Below, one piece after another: positions 7,682 through 18,335 of a stretch of 64,000 nucleotides of DNA; the first letter of the stretch is position 1; each line of letters begins with the position of its first letter. The DNA is taken from contig CANGXD010000002.1 in the NCBI GenBank assembly GCA_947457545.1, positions 48,849 through 112,848 on the forward strand. The letters run 5' to 3'. Origin of the DNA: Gemmatimonadaceae bacterium (GTDB taxonomy: Bacteria > Gemmatimonadota > Gemmatimonadetes > Gemmatimonadales > Gemmatimonadaceae). Made by a program: the position numbers and the translations under genes. The notes under the pieces are model-generated. The model worked only from the letters and a program-made list of their open reading frames with translations. It had not been told where the DNA came from and made no database searches.

Positions 7682-9523
7682 CTACGCCCCCTTCGCTTCC
7701 ACGCGGCGCGGGCCCCAACCCGGATCAGCACGAAGCGGAAGCCGATTCCGCTCCGCCAATAACGCGGTCATCGCCGCGTACGGCACCGCGTCGCTGAAAT
7801 GCCGCCCCTGCTGCGCAAAACACTGCAGCCGTGCCAGCCGCTGCGACTGTTCGCCGTTCTCCACCCCTTCGGCCACTACATCCAGCCCGAGGCCGCGTGC
7901 CAGCCGCACCATGCTCGCCACGATCGCCTGATCACGTTGGTCGACCAGCCACTGCGACACGAACCGGCGGTCGATCTTGATGCCGTCGACCGGCGCCTCA
8001 CGCAGAAACGTCAGCGACGCATGGCCGACGCCGAAGTCGTCGACCACCAGACGCACCCCGAGTCCCTTGAGCGCCCGCAGCGTTTCCATCGCCATCTCGC
8101 CGTCGACGACAGTACTGTTCTCGGTGAGCTCGAGCGTCAGCGCCTCCGGCGGGCACCCGGTCTCCGCGAGAATCTGTGCCACCCGCCGCTCGAAGCCGTG
8201 CTCGCGCAGCTGCACCGCCGACAAATTCACTGCCACGCGTAACGCACTGTCTACCCCCGACGCCCGCCAACGCACCAGGGCCTCGCAGGCATCCCGAAGC
8301 ACCTGCTCACCAATCGGCACGATGAGCCCCGTGTCTTCGGCCAGCGACAAAAAGCCTGACGGCGACAGGAGGCCGCGATCGGGATCGCGCCAGCGAAGCA
8401 GCGCTTCCGCCCCGATGATCCGGTCGGCCACGACATCGAGCACCGGTTGGTAGAACACCTCGAACTCGCCGCGCGCCGCAGCCGCCCGCAGGCGCGCTTC
8501 ACGGCGGTGCGACATGGACTCGCCGACGTTCGGCGGCTCGATCTCCGGCGCCAGCCCGGGTGATTCCAGCGATAGTGTCAGTGCGCGGTCGCGGCGACGC
8601 TGGTACTTCTCGCGGTACATGTCCGCGTCGGCCGCGTCGAGCAGCTCCTGTGCCGTCGCGCCGTCCAGCGGTGACATGGCACTGCCAATGCTCGCTTCAA
8701 TGGACAACGCGTCACCGGTGGCGGTCTCGATGGGCGCGCGCAGCGAACTGAGAATCGTCTCCTTCACGAATGCCACGTCCCGGCGGCTGGTGACGTCCGG
8801 AAGCAGCACGACGAATTCGTCGCCCCCCAGTCGCGCGACGGCATCGGAGCGCCGGACGCTTTCGAGGAGCCTCGCCGACACCGCCTTCAGCAGGGTATCG
8901 CCGAGTGCGTGTCCGCGGGTGTCGTTGATGGACTTGAAGCCATCCAGGTCGACGAACAACAAGCCGGTCTTTCGCGAGTAACGGGCGCCGAAGGCCAGGG
9001 CACGATCCAGCTGATCGAGGAAAAGCTCGCGATTGGCCAGCCCCGTGAGCGGATCGTGTGTGGCGCGATGCGCCGCCTCCACCCGCGCGGCTTCGAGCAG
9101 GGAAATGCGACGTTGGCGCTCCAACGCAAAGTTCAGCATCCGCGCCAATCCCTCGGGCCGTGTCTCCCGCTTGTCCAGGCACTCATGGGCGCCGGCGCGC
9201 AGGGCGCGAATCGCGAGCGTATCGTCGAGCACGCGCGTGTAGACGATGACCGGTACGGCGGGCGCAGCGCCCCGAATGCCCGCCAGTGTCGCGATCCCCG
9301 ACGCATCCGCCACATCGAGCTCCAGCACCACGGCGTCGAAGCGCTCCTCCATGAGTGAGCGGATCGCCAGGGCGAGGCTCGGCACCTGCGACAGAGCCAG
9401 CTGCTCGCCCAGACGCGCGCGGAGCCCCGCTTCGGAACGCGTGGCCGCCTTTCGATCATTGTCCACCAGCAACACACGCAACACGCCCACGCGGGGCGTT
9501 CCGTGCGGCTCACGATCGGTCAT
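7682..9523 (-). CDS. Response regulator with REC-GGDEF-EAL domains (c-di-GMP turnover)
   Basis: VLLVDNDRKA receiver start; LGGDEFVVLLPD; GAEALLRWRDP and NLSAVQL EAL motifs; start taken at MTDREPHG. Confidence 0.92.
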   Translation of the reverse strand: MTDREPHGTPRVGVLRVLLVDNDRKAATRSEAGLRARLGEQLALSQVPSLALAIRSLMEERFDAVVLELDVADASGIATLAGIRGAAPAVPVIVYTRVLDDTLAIRALRAGAHECLDKRETRPEGLARMLNFALERQRRISLLEAARVEAAHRATHDPLTGLANRELFLDQLDRALAFGARYSRKTGLLFVDLDGFKSINDTRGHALGDTLLKAVSARLLESVRRSDAVARLGGDEFVVLLPDVTSRRDVAFVKETILSSLRAPIETATGDALSIEASIGSAMSPLDGATAQELLDAADADMYREKYQRRRDRALTLSLESPGLAPEIEPPNVGESMSHRREARLRAAAARGEFEVFYQPVLDVVADRIIGAEALLRWRDPDRGLLSPSGFLSLAEDTGLIVPIGEQVLRDACEALVRWRASGVDSALRVAVNLSAVQLREHGFERRVAQILAETGCPPEALTLELTENSTVVDGEMAMETLRALKGLGVRLVVDDFGVGHASLTFLREAPVDGIKIDRRFVSQWLVDQRDQAIVASMVRLARGLGLDVVAEGVENGEQSQRLARLQCFAQQGRHFSDAVPYAAMTALLAERNRLPLRADPGWGPRRVEAKGA

Positions 9524-9649
9524 GGCGCTAGGGATGGGAAGTGGAACGCTCACCGGAAACGGCAGGGCTGCTTTGCTTCTCTCCACACTCGCTCCATTGA
9601 TACGAAATTGTGATCTGTCGGTGCGTGCACCACTCAGCCCAATACAAAC

Positions 9650-10129
9650 ATGACTGCTGCAACCCCCGCATTACCCGCTGCCGGAACCGAAGCGCCAGCG
9701 TTCTCGCTCCCGGCGACGTCGGGTGAGAATATCACGCTTTCCAGTTTCAGGGGCCAGAAGCACGTGCTACTCGCTTTCTTCCCGGCGGCGTTCACACCGG
9801 TCTGTACCAGCGAAATGTGTGCCTTCAGCGACGAATTTGATCGATTCGTCGCCGATGATGTGCAAGTGCTTCCCATTTCAGTAGATACGATGGATGCACT
9901 GACACGCTTTCGAGATCAGCACCACATGAAGGTGGAGCTCCTCTCCGACGCCACAAAGGTCGTGGCGCAGCAGTACGGCGTCCTTTGGGCCGACGGGAAG
10001 ATTGCCAACCGGGCCTACTTCCTGATCGACAAGACCGGCACCGTTCGCTGGGCCCACGCCGAGCAGCACCCGGGCCTCAGTCGTCAAAATGAGGAAATCT
10101 TTGCAGTTATCAAGTCTGTGACCGCCTGA
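9650..10129 (+). CDS. Peroxiredoxin (AhpC/TSA, Bcp-like)
   Basis: FFPAAFTPVCTSEMCAFSD active-site motif. Confidence 0.92.
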   Translation: MTAATPALPAAGTEAPAFSLPATSGENITLSSFRGQKHVLLAFFPAAFTPVCTSEMCAFSDEFDRFVADDVQVLPISVDTMDALTRFRDQHHMKVELLSDATKVVAQQYGVLWADGKIANRAYFLIDKTGTVRWAHAEQHPGLSRQNEEIFAVIKSVTA

Positions 10130-10163
10130 CCGGCCATCGTTGTCGAGGCGATCTTGGAACGTG

Positions 10164-10199
10164 ACACGGGGCGCAGCGAACGATCGCTGCGCCCCGTGT
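10164..10199. terminator. Bidirectional hairpin terminator between convergent genes
   Basis: ACACGGGGCGCAGCGA-ACGA-TCGCTGCGCCCCGTGT perfect 16-bp stem. Confidence 0.85.
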
Positions 10200-10251
10200 G
10201 TGCTACTTCGCTCGATGCCGGCTGGATGCCCGGTCCGGCCGCGAGGCGGAG

Positions 10252-10713
10252 TTACTCCGTCGGCGCGCTGACGGTCGGCGACTGAATCGTGACCGGTACC
10301 CGGCGCGGCTGTGCCGGGGCGATCTTCGCCACCCGGATGCTCAGGACGCCGTGCGCGTAGCTGGCCGAGACCGACTGCAGGTCGGCCACCTTGGGGAGGC
10401 GGAAGCGACGCACGAATTCACCCCCAGCAACCTCACTGAAAACCGCGGTCTCGCCGTCGGCCAGCGCGCGGTGGGCTCGCAAGCCCTTGAGCGTCAGCAC
10501 GCCTTCCTCGGCCAGCAGCTCCACCTTCTGCGGGTCCACGCCCGGGAGATCGACTTCCAGGGTGTAACCGGTCGCGTCTTCGCGCGCCGCGGCCAGTGGC
10601 TGCCGGGAGGGGGCCGCCGCACGCGTGGCGAACACATCGTCGAACATCCGGTCGATTTCACGCCGCAGCGAAGCATTGGGGAACGCAGTGGCGATCGGGA
10701 ACGTGTACGTCAT
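10252..10713 (-). CDS. Hsp20/alpha-crystallin family small heat shock protein
   Basis: EDATGYTLEVDLPGVDPQKVELLAEEGVLTLKG ... SVSASYAHGVLSIRVAK. Confidence 0.9.
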   Translation of the reverse strand: MTYTFPIATAFPNASLRREIDRMFDDVFATRAAAPSRQPLAAAREDATGYTLEVDLPGVDPQKVELLAEEGVLTLKGLRAHRALADGETAVFSEVAGGEFVRRFRLPKVADLQSVSASYAHGVLSIRVAKIAPAQPRRVPVTIQSPTVSAPTE

Positions 10714-11031
10714 GGAAAACTCCTGGGCACTTCGCCCGAAGAAAATGAGACCTGATCGCGGGCGCCCTCGTGATCGGGAGCGCCGCCAGTCTCTGCAACG
10801 TGCAGCCGCCGTGCCCGCGCGCATCGGCCACTCCGGCCACTTGCCGGTGAGGGTGGCGGCCGTTCTGGCAGGCGAACTGCCGTGGTGGCAATGGTCATCG
10901 TTTCGCAATGCAACCGTAACGATCGGTCAGCTTGTCCGACCGGGAGGCGACGCCTAGCTTCTGCATGTCGACCTTTCGTCGCGCGATGCCGCGCGTACAA
11001 GGCGCCAATCGATTCCCGCGACAACTCCACC

Positions 11032-12558
11032 ATGTCCAATTCGCAGGCGGCGACGCTCTTTGATCTGGTGGGAATTCTCGCGGCCAGCAGCGATACCGCC
11101 GGTGGCATCACCGGGGTGCTCGAAGCGTTGGGGCGCGCCCTTCACGTCCACGAGGTTTCCCTCGCGTTCACGGAGCCCGGTATCGCCGCATTGTCGTGGC
11201 GTGCCTCCGGCCGCACCGATGCACCGACCGCCGCGCCCGTTCGCCGCCCCGTCGAATCCGGCGGGGCGCAGGTGGCGACCCTGTCCGTGCGTCGTGACGC
11301 GGCGCTCACGGCGTCCGACGAGCTCCTGCTCACCGGCACGGCCAATGTGCTGGCCGTAGCCGTCAATCGTGAAGCGTACCTCCACGATCTCGAGCGCGAA
11401 CTGACCGCGCGCGTGCGCGAGCTGGCCGAGCAGCGCTCATTCATCGAATGCATCGTCGACTCGCTCCCCCTCGGCCTGTACGTCATCGACCGGCAGTATC
11501 GCATTCACGCCTGGAATCACAAGCGCGAAACTGGACTGCAGGGCGTGGCGCGCGCCGACGCCGTTGGCCGCTCCATTTTCGAAGTGCTCCACCGGCAGCC
11601 TGCCGCGCTGCTCAAGCGGGAGTTCGATGAGGTATTCGCTTCCGGTCGGCTGCAGCAGTTCCAGATGGAGAGCAACGCCTTCGGGGACACGCGCACCTTC
11701 CGCCTGTCCAAGATCCCCATGCGGATGGGCGGAGCCGCCGTCACGCACGTCATCACCGTCGGCGAAGACATTACCGACTGGAAAGCTGCGCTCGACCGTA
11801 CCGCCCAGGCGGAAAAGCTCGCCGCCCTCGGACAGTTGGCCGCCGGCGTCATGCACGAAATCAACAACCCGCTCGCCACGATCGCTGCCTGCGCCGAATC
11901 CATCGCCATGCAAGCCGACATGGGCACCGCGGCGCCCCCGACGGAGCTCCTGCGCATCATCGATCTCGAAGTGCAGCGCTGCAAGAAAATCGTGAACGGG
12001 CTGCTCGATTTTTCGCGGCCAAAGGCCGGTGGCCATGAATATTTCGATCTCAACACCGTCGTGCAGCAGGGGCTCTTTCTCCTGCAGCACCACCCGCGCT
12101 TCAAGCGCGTGAAGGTGGTCACGGAGCTCGAAGAGAAATCGTCGCTCTTGGTAGAGGGAGATGCGGACCAGCTGGTGCAGGTGCTCATCGCTCTCGCCAT
12201 GAACGCGCTCGACGCCACTCCCGAGCAGGGGCGCGTCGTCATCCGCACACGCCTCGATGTCATCAACGGCAGCGGGCATGCCGTGCTCGAAGTCGAGGAC
12301 GAGGGGCCTGGCATTCCGCGTGCGCTGCAAGCGAAGGTGTTCGAACCCTTCTTTACCACGAAACCAACGGGGCAGGGGACCGGCCTCGGGTTGGCCATCT
12401 GCTACGGCATCATTGCCGATCACGGTGGCGCGCTCGAACTCGTCGCCGCCGAAGGGCAGGGTGCCAATTTTCGTGTCACGCTCCCCATGGGCGTCCGTCC
12501 CGCATCGGCGGCGTCGCCGGAACCCTCGTCCGTGGCCCCGTCGGCCGACCCCGTATGA
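11032..12558 (+). CDS. PAS-domain sensor histidine kinase (NtrB-like)
   Basis: LAAGVMHEINNPLATIAACAESI H-box; DEGPGIP and GTGLGLAICYGI ATP-lid motifs. Confidence 0.92.
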   Translation: MSNSQAATLFDLVGILAASSDTAGGITGVLEALGRALHVHEVSLAFTEPGIAALSWRASGRTDAPTAAPVRRPVESGGAQVATLSVRRDAALTASDELLLTGTANVLAVAVNREAYLHDLERELTARVRELAEQRSFIECIVDSLPLGLYVIDRQYRIHAWNHKRETGLQGVARADAVGRSIFEVLHRQPAALLKREFDEVFASGRLQQFQMESNAFGDTRTFRLSKIPMRMGGAAVTHVITVGEDITDWKAALDRTAQAEKLAALGQLAAGVMHEINNPLATIAACAESIAMQADMGTAAPPTELLRIIDLEVQRCKKIVNGLLDFSRPKAGGHEYFDLNTVVQQGLFLLQHHPRFKRVKVVTELEEKSSLLVEGDADQLVQVLIALAMNALDATPEQGRVVIRTRLDVINGSGHAVLEVEDEGPGIPRALQAKVFEPFFTTKPTGQGTGLGLAICYGIIADHGGALELVAAEGQGANFRVTLPMGVRPASAASPEPSSVAPSADPV

Positions 12559-13985
12559 CCCTGCCGTCCGGTTCGTCCGCCATGTCCCCGATGGGGACCC
12601 CCGCCTCCACGCGCGCCATCGAGAGCGGCACGCCTATTCGTGTGCTCATCGCCGAAGACGAGACGCACCTCGGCACCATCCTCGAACAGTTCATGACGGC
12701 GCGCGGGTTCTCCGTGCGCATCGTGCGGGATGGTCGTGCGGCGTTGGAGCAGCTGCGCACCGAAAGCTTCGACGTGGCGCTCCTCGATGTGGTAATGCCC
12801 GAGGTCGATGGGCTCGAGGTGCTGCGCCTCATTCGCGAAGAACCGCTGCCGCCCGAAATCATCGTCATCACCGGTAACGGCACCATCGAAACCGCGATTG
12901 CGGCACTGAAACTGGGTGCGTACGACTTTCTGTCCAAGCCGTACCGCATGGCGGAGATCGAAGCGCTGGTCCGTCGGGCCTGGGAGAAGCGCATGCTCGC
13001 GCGCGACAACATGCACATGGCATCCCGGCTGCTGCGGGCCATGCCGAGCACGTCGTTCGTCACGCACTTCGCGCCGCTTGTCGCCGTACTCTCGATGGTG
13101 GAGAAGATCGCCCCGAGCCCGTCCCCGGTGCTCATCAGCGGCGAATCGGGAACGGGGAAGGACGTCATCGCGCGTCTGTTGCATACCGGCAGCGCGCGCG
13201 CTGAAGGGCCGTTTGTCGACCTCAACTGCGCGGCCATTGCCGAATCGCTCATGGAGATGGAGCTATTCGGGGTGGAGAAGGGCGCGTTCCCGGGAGCCGA
13301 GCAGCGACGCATCGGCCTCTTCGAACTGGCGGCCGGTGGAACATTGTTTCTCGACAATGTCGGTGACCTCGATCTCAAGGTGCAGGGCAAGCTGTTGCGC
13401 GCGCTCGAGTCGGGGACCTTCTATCGTGTCGGCGGTGCGCAGAAAGTGGAAGTCGATGTGCGGGTGGTCGCCTCGAGCACGCGTGATCTGTCGCGCATGG
13501 TGCAGGCGGGGACATTTCGCGACGATCTCCTGCACCGCATCAACACCATTCGGATCGCGCTGCCGCCGCTGCGTGAACGTGTGGTCGATGTGCCTTTGCT
13601 CGCGCAGCACTTTCTCGGGACGTTCGCGCACGCGCGCGCCTTGCGGTTGACCGACGAAGCCATCGGGGCGCTCGAGCGCTATCGCTGGCCCGGCAACGTG
13701 CGCGAGTTGCGCAACGTCATGGAGCGCGCCGCGTTGCTCGCCACCAACGGCGTGGTCGAAGCGACGGACTTGCCGCTGGGCGCGGAGGTCGGCGCCGGTG
13801 CGCGTCCAACACCGGCCAGCGTCCTGTCGCTCGGCGAACTCGAGCAGCGGCACATTGCCGATGTGCTCGAACGGACCAATTGGCATCAGGGGCGCGCCGC
13901 CGAAATGCTGGGCATTTCGCCAAAGACACTCTACCGCAAGATCCGCGAGTACGGCTTCAAGCGGCCGTCGGGGAGAAACGCATGA
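12555..13985 (+). CDS. NtrC-family response regulator with degenerate AAA+ motifs
   Basis: REC (EDE..LLDVVMPEVDG..KP), GESGTGKDV Walker A, KGAFPGAE in place of GAFTGA, GGTLFLDNVG Walker B, C-terminal Fis-type HTH. Confidence 0.92.
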   Translation: MTLPSGSSAMSPMGTPASTRAIESGTPIRVLIAEDETHLGTILEQFMTARGFSVRIVRDGRAALEQLRTESFDVALLDVVMPEVDGLEVLRLIREEPLPPEIIVITGNGTIETAIAALKLGAYDFLSKPYRMAEIEALVRRAWEKRMLARDNMHMASRLLRAMPSTSFVTHFAPLVAVLSMVEKIAPSPSPVLISGESGTGKDVIARLLHTGSARAEGPFVDLNCAAIAESLMEMELFGVEKGAFPGAEQRRIGLFELAAGGTLFLDNVGDLDLKVQGKLLRALESGTFYRVGGAQKVEVDVRVVASSTRDLSRMVQAGTFRDDLLHRINTIRIALPPLRERVVDVPLLAQHFLGTFAHARALRLTDEAIGALERYRWPGNVRELRNVMERAALLATNGVVEATDLPLGAEVGAGARPTPASVLSLGELEQRHIADVLERTNWHQGRAAEMLGISPKTLYRKIREYGFKRPSGRNA

Positions 13986-14650
13986 AGATTCTCGTCATCG
14001 AAGACGATCCGACCGTGGGCGAGTTCGTGCGGCGCGGGCTCGAAGAGCAGCGCTGGCAGACGGATCTCTGCAATAACGGTTTGGAAGGGGAGCGCCTCGC
14101 GACGGCACAGCCGTACGATCTCATCATCCTCGATATGCGTTTGCCGGGCCGCAATGGCCTCGACATTCTGCGCTCACTGCGCGCGAAGGGCTTTGAGCGG
14201 CCGGTGCTGGTGCTCACGGCGCAGGACGCGGTGGATGCGAAGGTGGAGACGCTGCGGGCAGGCGCCGACGACTACGTCACCAAACCCTTTGCGTTCGAAG
14301 AGTTGCTCGCCCGCGTCGAGGCGCTGCTCCGTCGCCCGCGGGCCCTTGCGAGTCCGCAGCTGAAAGTCGGTGACCTCGAACTCGATCAGGGCACGCGCGA
14401 GGTCCGTCGTGGCGAGGAGTTCATCGAACTCACCCCCAAGGAGTTCGCCGTTCTCGAGTATCTCATGCGACATGCCGGTCGCGTCATGAGCCGCACGCTC
14501 ATTACCGAGTACGCGTGGGGGTATCACTTCGATCCCGGCACCAACATCGTGGATGTCGTGATCAATCATTTGCGCAAAAAGATCGACGCGAAGTTCGAAA
14601 AGAAGCTCATCACGACCGTGCGTGGTGTGGGCTACATGATTCGCGCCTAG
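13982..14650 (+). CDS. OmpR/PhoB-family response regulator
   Basis: MKILVIEDDPTVGEFVRRGLEE; LILDMRLPGRNG; winged-helix ELTPKEFAVLEYLMRHAGRVMSR. Confidence 0.94.
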   Translation: MKILVIEDDPTVGEFVRRGLEEQRWQTDLCNNGLEGERLATAQPYDLIILDMRLPGRNGLDILRSLRAKGFERPVLVLTAQDAVDAKVETLRAGADDYVTKPFAFEELLARVEALLRRPRALASPQLKVGDLELDQGTREVRRGEEFIELTPKEFAVLEYLMRHAGRVMSRTLITEYAWGYHFDPGTNIVDVVINHLRKKIDAKFEKKLITTVRGVGYMIRA

Positions 14651-14659
14651 GCACGCCGC

Positions 14660-16195
14660 ATGGCCATGCGCTCCATCCGCGCGCGCCTCACGTTGGCGTG
14701 GACCGCGGCGTCCATCGGGACGCTGCTGATCTTTTCGCTGACGCTGCTGGCGGTACGCCGCGAGATCCTCGTACAGGAACTCGAGTCGCGCGTGCAAATC
14801 GAGGCCGAGCATATCGTGAAGGCCATCGATTTGGCGCGAACCACCGGGACGGAACCGGTGTTCGGTCTCAGCGATCCGCTGGCGGTGCGTACGGTGGGAC
14901 AACGCATGGCGTCATTCCTGTCGCTGCTCGATGGCTATGTGTTGGTGCAGGACAGCACCGGGTACGACATTTACGCCTCGCCGTTGGTCAGTGGTCTCTC
15001 CACGTCCGATCGTGGCCTCTTCAGCGAAGCGGCGCGTGCGTCGCAAGCGGGCAATGAGATGCAACGGGTGGTGCTCTTCAACGACGAAGTGCTACTCGCC
15101 GCGCGCGATGTGCCACTGAGTGAAGATGCCCGCTATCGCGTGTACGCCGCGCTCAGTACGTCGGAGATTGACGCGACCCTCCGGAGCATCGCGTGGACGA
15201 TGGTGGTCATTTCGCCATTCCTCGTGGCGGTCTCCGTCATCTTTGCGTACGTCATCGCGGGGCGCGTCTTCCGGCCGATCGATCGCATCATCGATCAGGT
15301 CGAGGCCATCACGGACGGTCGTTCGCTGCACCGGCGACTGGCCATCGGCGCCGCTGGTGAAGAGCTGTCTCGACTCTCCGCGACACTCAACGCGTTCATC
15401 GAACGCATCGAAACCTCCTTCGGGGCGCTGCGGCGATTCACCGCCGACGCGAGTCACGAGCTCAAGACGCCGCTCGCCGTCATGCGTGCGGACGTGGAGC
15501 GCGCGATGCATCCGGGGGCGAACGAAACCGAGCAGGCCATCGCGCTCGAGGAGGCGCTGCAGCAGGTCACGCGCATGGCCGACCTCGTGGACTCCCTGTT
15601 GACGCTCGCCCGTGCCGACGAGGGGCGCTTCGACTTGTATCGCGAGCCCATCGAGTTGGCGCCGTTGGCCCGTGAAGTAGTGGAAACGGCACGTCTGCTG
15701 GGCGAGGACTCCGGGCTCATCATCGAGGCGTCGTCGTTCGAAAACGCCGAGGTGCTGGGCGACGTCACGCGCTTGCGGCAGCTGTTTCTCAATCTCGTGA
15801 CCAACGCGATCAAGTACACGCCGCGTGGTGGCACGGTCGAGATTTCGCTCACCCGCGACACCGAGGTGGTGCGCTTCGCCGTGCGCGATACCGGCATCGG
15901 TATCGCGGCGGCCGACCTGCCGTACGTGTTCGAGCGGTTCTGGCGCGCCGACCGCGTGCGCTCGCGGGCCAGTGAGCGCGGGGGCTTCGGCCTCGGCCTT
16001 GCGATCTCGCAGTGGATTGCGCAGGCGCACAGCGGCACGCTCGATGTGCAGTCGCGGCTGGGGCGTGGAAGCACGTTCACGGTTACGCTGCCGTTGGCGG
16101 GGGCCCCGGGCTCCGGCATGACTGGTGAATACCAGTCAATTGTCAATAGCACTGAAGGGCCGATCGACATGAGCGGAATGCTAACCTCGGATTAA
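14660..16195 (+). CDS. HAMP-domain sensor histidine kinase
   Basis: Two TM segments; [26 protein letters not shown]-box; [20 protein letters not shown]. Confidence 0.94.
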   Translation: MAMRSIRARLTLAWTAASIGTLLIFSLTLLAVRREILVQELESRVQIEAEHIVKAIDLARTTGTEPVFGLSDPLAVRTVGQRMASFLSLLDGYVLVQDSTGYDIYASPLVSGLSTSDRGLFSEAARASQAGNEMQRVVLFNDEVLLAARDVPLSEDARYRVYAALSTSEIDATLRSIAWTMVVISPFLVAVSVIFAYVIAGRVFRPIDRIIDQVEAITDGRSLHRRLAIGAAGEELSRLSATLNAFIERIETSFGALRRFTADASHELKTPLAVMRADVERAMHPGANETEQAIALEEALQQVTRMADLVDSLLTLARADEGRFDLYREPIELAPLAREVVETARLLGEDSGLIIEASSFENAEVLGDVTRLRQLFLNLVTNAIKYTPRGGTVEISLTRDTEVVRFAVRDTGIGIAAADLPYVFERFWRADRVRSRASERGGFGLGLAISQWIAQAHSGTLDVQSRLGRGSTFTVTLPLAGAPGSGMTGEYQSIVNSTEGPIDMSGMLTSD

Positions 16196-16307
16196 TCCGA
16201 TCCTAATCTTCTTTCCATTGCTGGATCATGCTGGGGGCGTAGAATCGCCAAGTCGCCCTCGGACGCGCTGAGATGCGACATCGTAGCCCGCACCCCGGAC
16301 AAGCGAG

Positions 16308-17024
16308 ATGTTCAACAACCTGCTTGAGTCACAGGCGAAGAAGCAGAAGCGCTTGGGTGGGTCCTTTGCCTCGATTGTCTTCCACACGGCTATCGTAGTC
16401 GGCCTCGTCATCGTGACGAAGAACGCCGGCATCGTGAACGAAAAGCCGAAGGAAGAGAAGGTCGACTTTGTCGAGGTAAAGAAGGACGAGCCCAAGCCGC
16501 CCGAGCCGGAGAAGCCACCCCCACCACCAGACGCGGTGGCGTCTCCCCCGCCACCGAAGGGCTTCCAGGTGCTTTCGGCGCCGGTCGAAATCCCCAACGT
16601 CATCCCCGAAATCGATTTGTCCAAGAAGGTCACGGACGAAGCCGACTTCTCGGGTAAGGGCGTCCAGGGTGGTATCGCGAAGGGTGTCGAAGGCGGCAAG
16701 GGTCCGGTCCCGCAGGGTGACCAGCCCTACTTCGACTTCCAGGTTGAAAAGCCCGTGGTCATGGCGCCTGGTGCACAGGGGCCCGCTTACCCGGACATGC
16801 TCCGGACCGCCGGCATTGAGGGGCAGGTGCTCGCGCAGTTCGTCGTCGATACGACTGGACGCGCGGAAATGGGCACCTTCAAGGCTCTCAAGTCCGACAA
16901 CGATCTGTTCACGACCGCTGTGAAAAACGCACTGGCGCGCATGCGATTCCTTCCCGCAGAAGTGGGCGGACGCAAGGTGAAGCAGCTCGTCCAGCAGCCG
17001 TTCCAGTTCTCGCTCAATCGCTGA
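16308..17024 (+). CDS. TonB family energy transducer
   Basis: N-terminal TM anchor, Pro-rich KPPEPEKPPPPP region, C-terminal YPDMLRTAGIEGQVLAQFVVDTTGRAEMGTFKAL. Confidence 0.9.
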   Translation: MFNNLLESQAKKQKRLGGSFASIVFHTAIVVGLVIVTKNAGIVNEKPKEEKVDFVEVKKDEPKPPEPEKPPPPPDAVASPPPPKGFQVLSAPVEIPNVIPEIDLSKKVTDEADFSGKGVQGGIAKGVEGGKGPVPQGDQPYFDFQVEKPVVMAPGAQGPAYPDMLRTAGIEGQVLAQFVVDTTGRAEMGTFKALKSDNDLFTTAVKNALARMRFLPAEVGGRKVKQLVQQPFQFSLNR

Positions 17025-17057
17025 GCCCCCACCTAACGTTTTGCGGAGATACGACTC

Positions 17058-17789
17058 ATGAACATGTCGTTGATGGAGCTGTACGAATCAATGGGTTGGT
17101 TCGCCAAGGGCATCGTCTTCACGCTGCTTGGCATGTCGGCCTTCTCGTTCACGGTGCTCATCCAGAAGTGGTGGGGCATGCGCAAGGCGCAGGCCGAAAC
17201 GCGTAAGTTCGCCCCCGAGTTCTCGCAGTTCCTCGAAGAGGACAACCTCAACGAGGCCATCAAGCTGGCCGAAGGCTACAAGAAGTCGCACGTCGCGCGC
17301 GTGCTCGGTGGTGCGCTCAGCGAAATCCGTCCGCTCATCCAGGACGGCTCGGTGACGGTCGCCGACATCAACTCGGCCGAGCGTGCGGTCGAGCGTGAAA
17401 TGCTCATGACGGTCGTCGATCTCAAGCGCGGCCTCGGCATCCTCGCGACGGTCGGCGCCACGGCGCCGTTCGTCGGTCTGCTCGGCACCACGATGGGTAT
17501 CGTGAACTCGTTCACGGGTATGGCCAGCTCCGGCGCCGGCGGTATCTCCGCCATCGCCGCCGGTGTTGCCGAAGCCCTGATCACGACGGCCATCGGTATC
17601 GGCGTCGCCATTCCTGCGGTGTGGGCGTACAACTTCTTCCAGACGAAGATTGACAACCTCATCGCCGAAATGACGTACACCTCGAAGGAAATGATCGACT
17701 ACCTCATCAAGGGTGTCTCGGGCGAGTTCGGCCGTTCGCGCTTCACGCGCGAGTTCAACACGGCTGGCCAGACGTCGATCTCGCAGTAA
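17058..17789 (+). CDS. exbB: MotA/TolQ/ExbB proton channel protein
   Basis: GLGILATVGATAPFVGLLGTTMGIVNSFTGMA...ISAIAAGVAEALITTAIGIGVAIPAVWAYNFF. Confidence 0.93.
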   Translation: MNMSLMELYESMGWFAKGIVFTLLGMSAFSFTVLIQKWWGMRKAQAETRKFAPEFSQFLEEDNLNEAIKLAEGYKKSHVARVLGGALSEIRPLIQDGSVTVADINSAERAVEREMLMTVVDLKRGLGILATVGATAPFVGLLGTTMGIVNSFTGMASSGAGGISAIAAGVAEALITTAIGIGVAIPAVWAYNFFQTKIDNLIAEMTYTSKEMIDYLIKGVSGEFGRSRFTREFNTAGQTSISQ

Positions 17790-17810
17790 GCGATCCCCTC
17801 ACGACGATTC

Positions 17811-17845
17811 GCTGGTGGGCGCACCTTCCGGTGCGCTCCTCCAGC
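17811..17845 (+). terminator. Intra-operon hairpin between exbB and exbD
   Basis: GCTGGTGGGCGCACC-TTCC-GGTGCGCTCCTCCAGC. Confidence 0.5.
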
Positions 17846-17867
17846 GGCGTAATCACGGAGTAACGCC

Positions 17868-18335
17868 ATGGGCATGAGTCTCGGCGGCGGCGGCGGCGTA
17901 AAGGCCGAACCGAACGTCACCCCCATGATCGACGTGATGCTGGTGCTGCTCATCATCTTCATGATCACGATCCCGCAGATTAACGCCGGGTTCAAGGCCG
18001 TGCCGCCTGAGGGTCAAAGCCTCAAGCCGCACCCCGAAGAAGATGGTGATCAGGTACTCGGCATCGACGATCAGGGTCGCTATTACCTGAACAAAAAGCC
18101 GGTGCGCAACGAAGATCTCGAGACGCTTGTGCGTGAGATCTACGGCGTCGAAGGCCGCGAAGACTACATCATGTACGTGAAGGCCGATAAGGGACTTCAG
18201 TACCTGAAGGTTGTCGACGCGCTCGGGGTGCTCTCCAAGAGTGGCGTCCGCGTCGCGGCGCTTATCACCGAGCAGAAGCCCGGTACGGAATCCCTCGTGG
18301 AGTCCGATCGCATCAAGCCAGGGGGGAGCCAGTAA
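17868..18335 (+). CDS. exbD: ExbD/TolR biopolymer transport protein
   Basis: EPNVTPMIDVMLVLLIIFMITIPQI motif. Confidence 0.93.
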   Translation: MGMSLGGGGGVKAEPNVTPMIDVMLVLLIIFMITIPQINAGFKAVPPEGQSLKPHPEEDGDQVLGIDDQGRYYLNKKPVRNEDLETLVREIYGVEGREDYIMYVKADKGLQYLKVVDALGVLSKSGVRVAALITEQKPGTESLVESDRIKPGGSQ

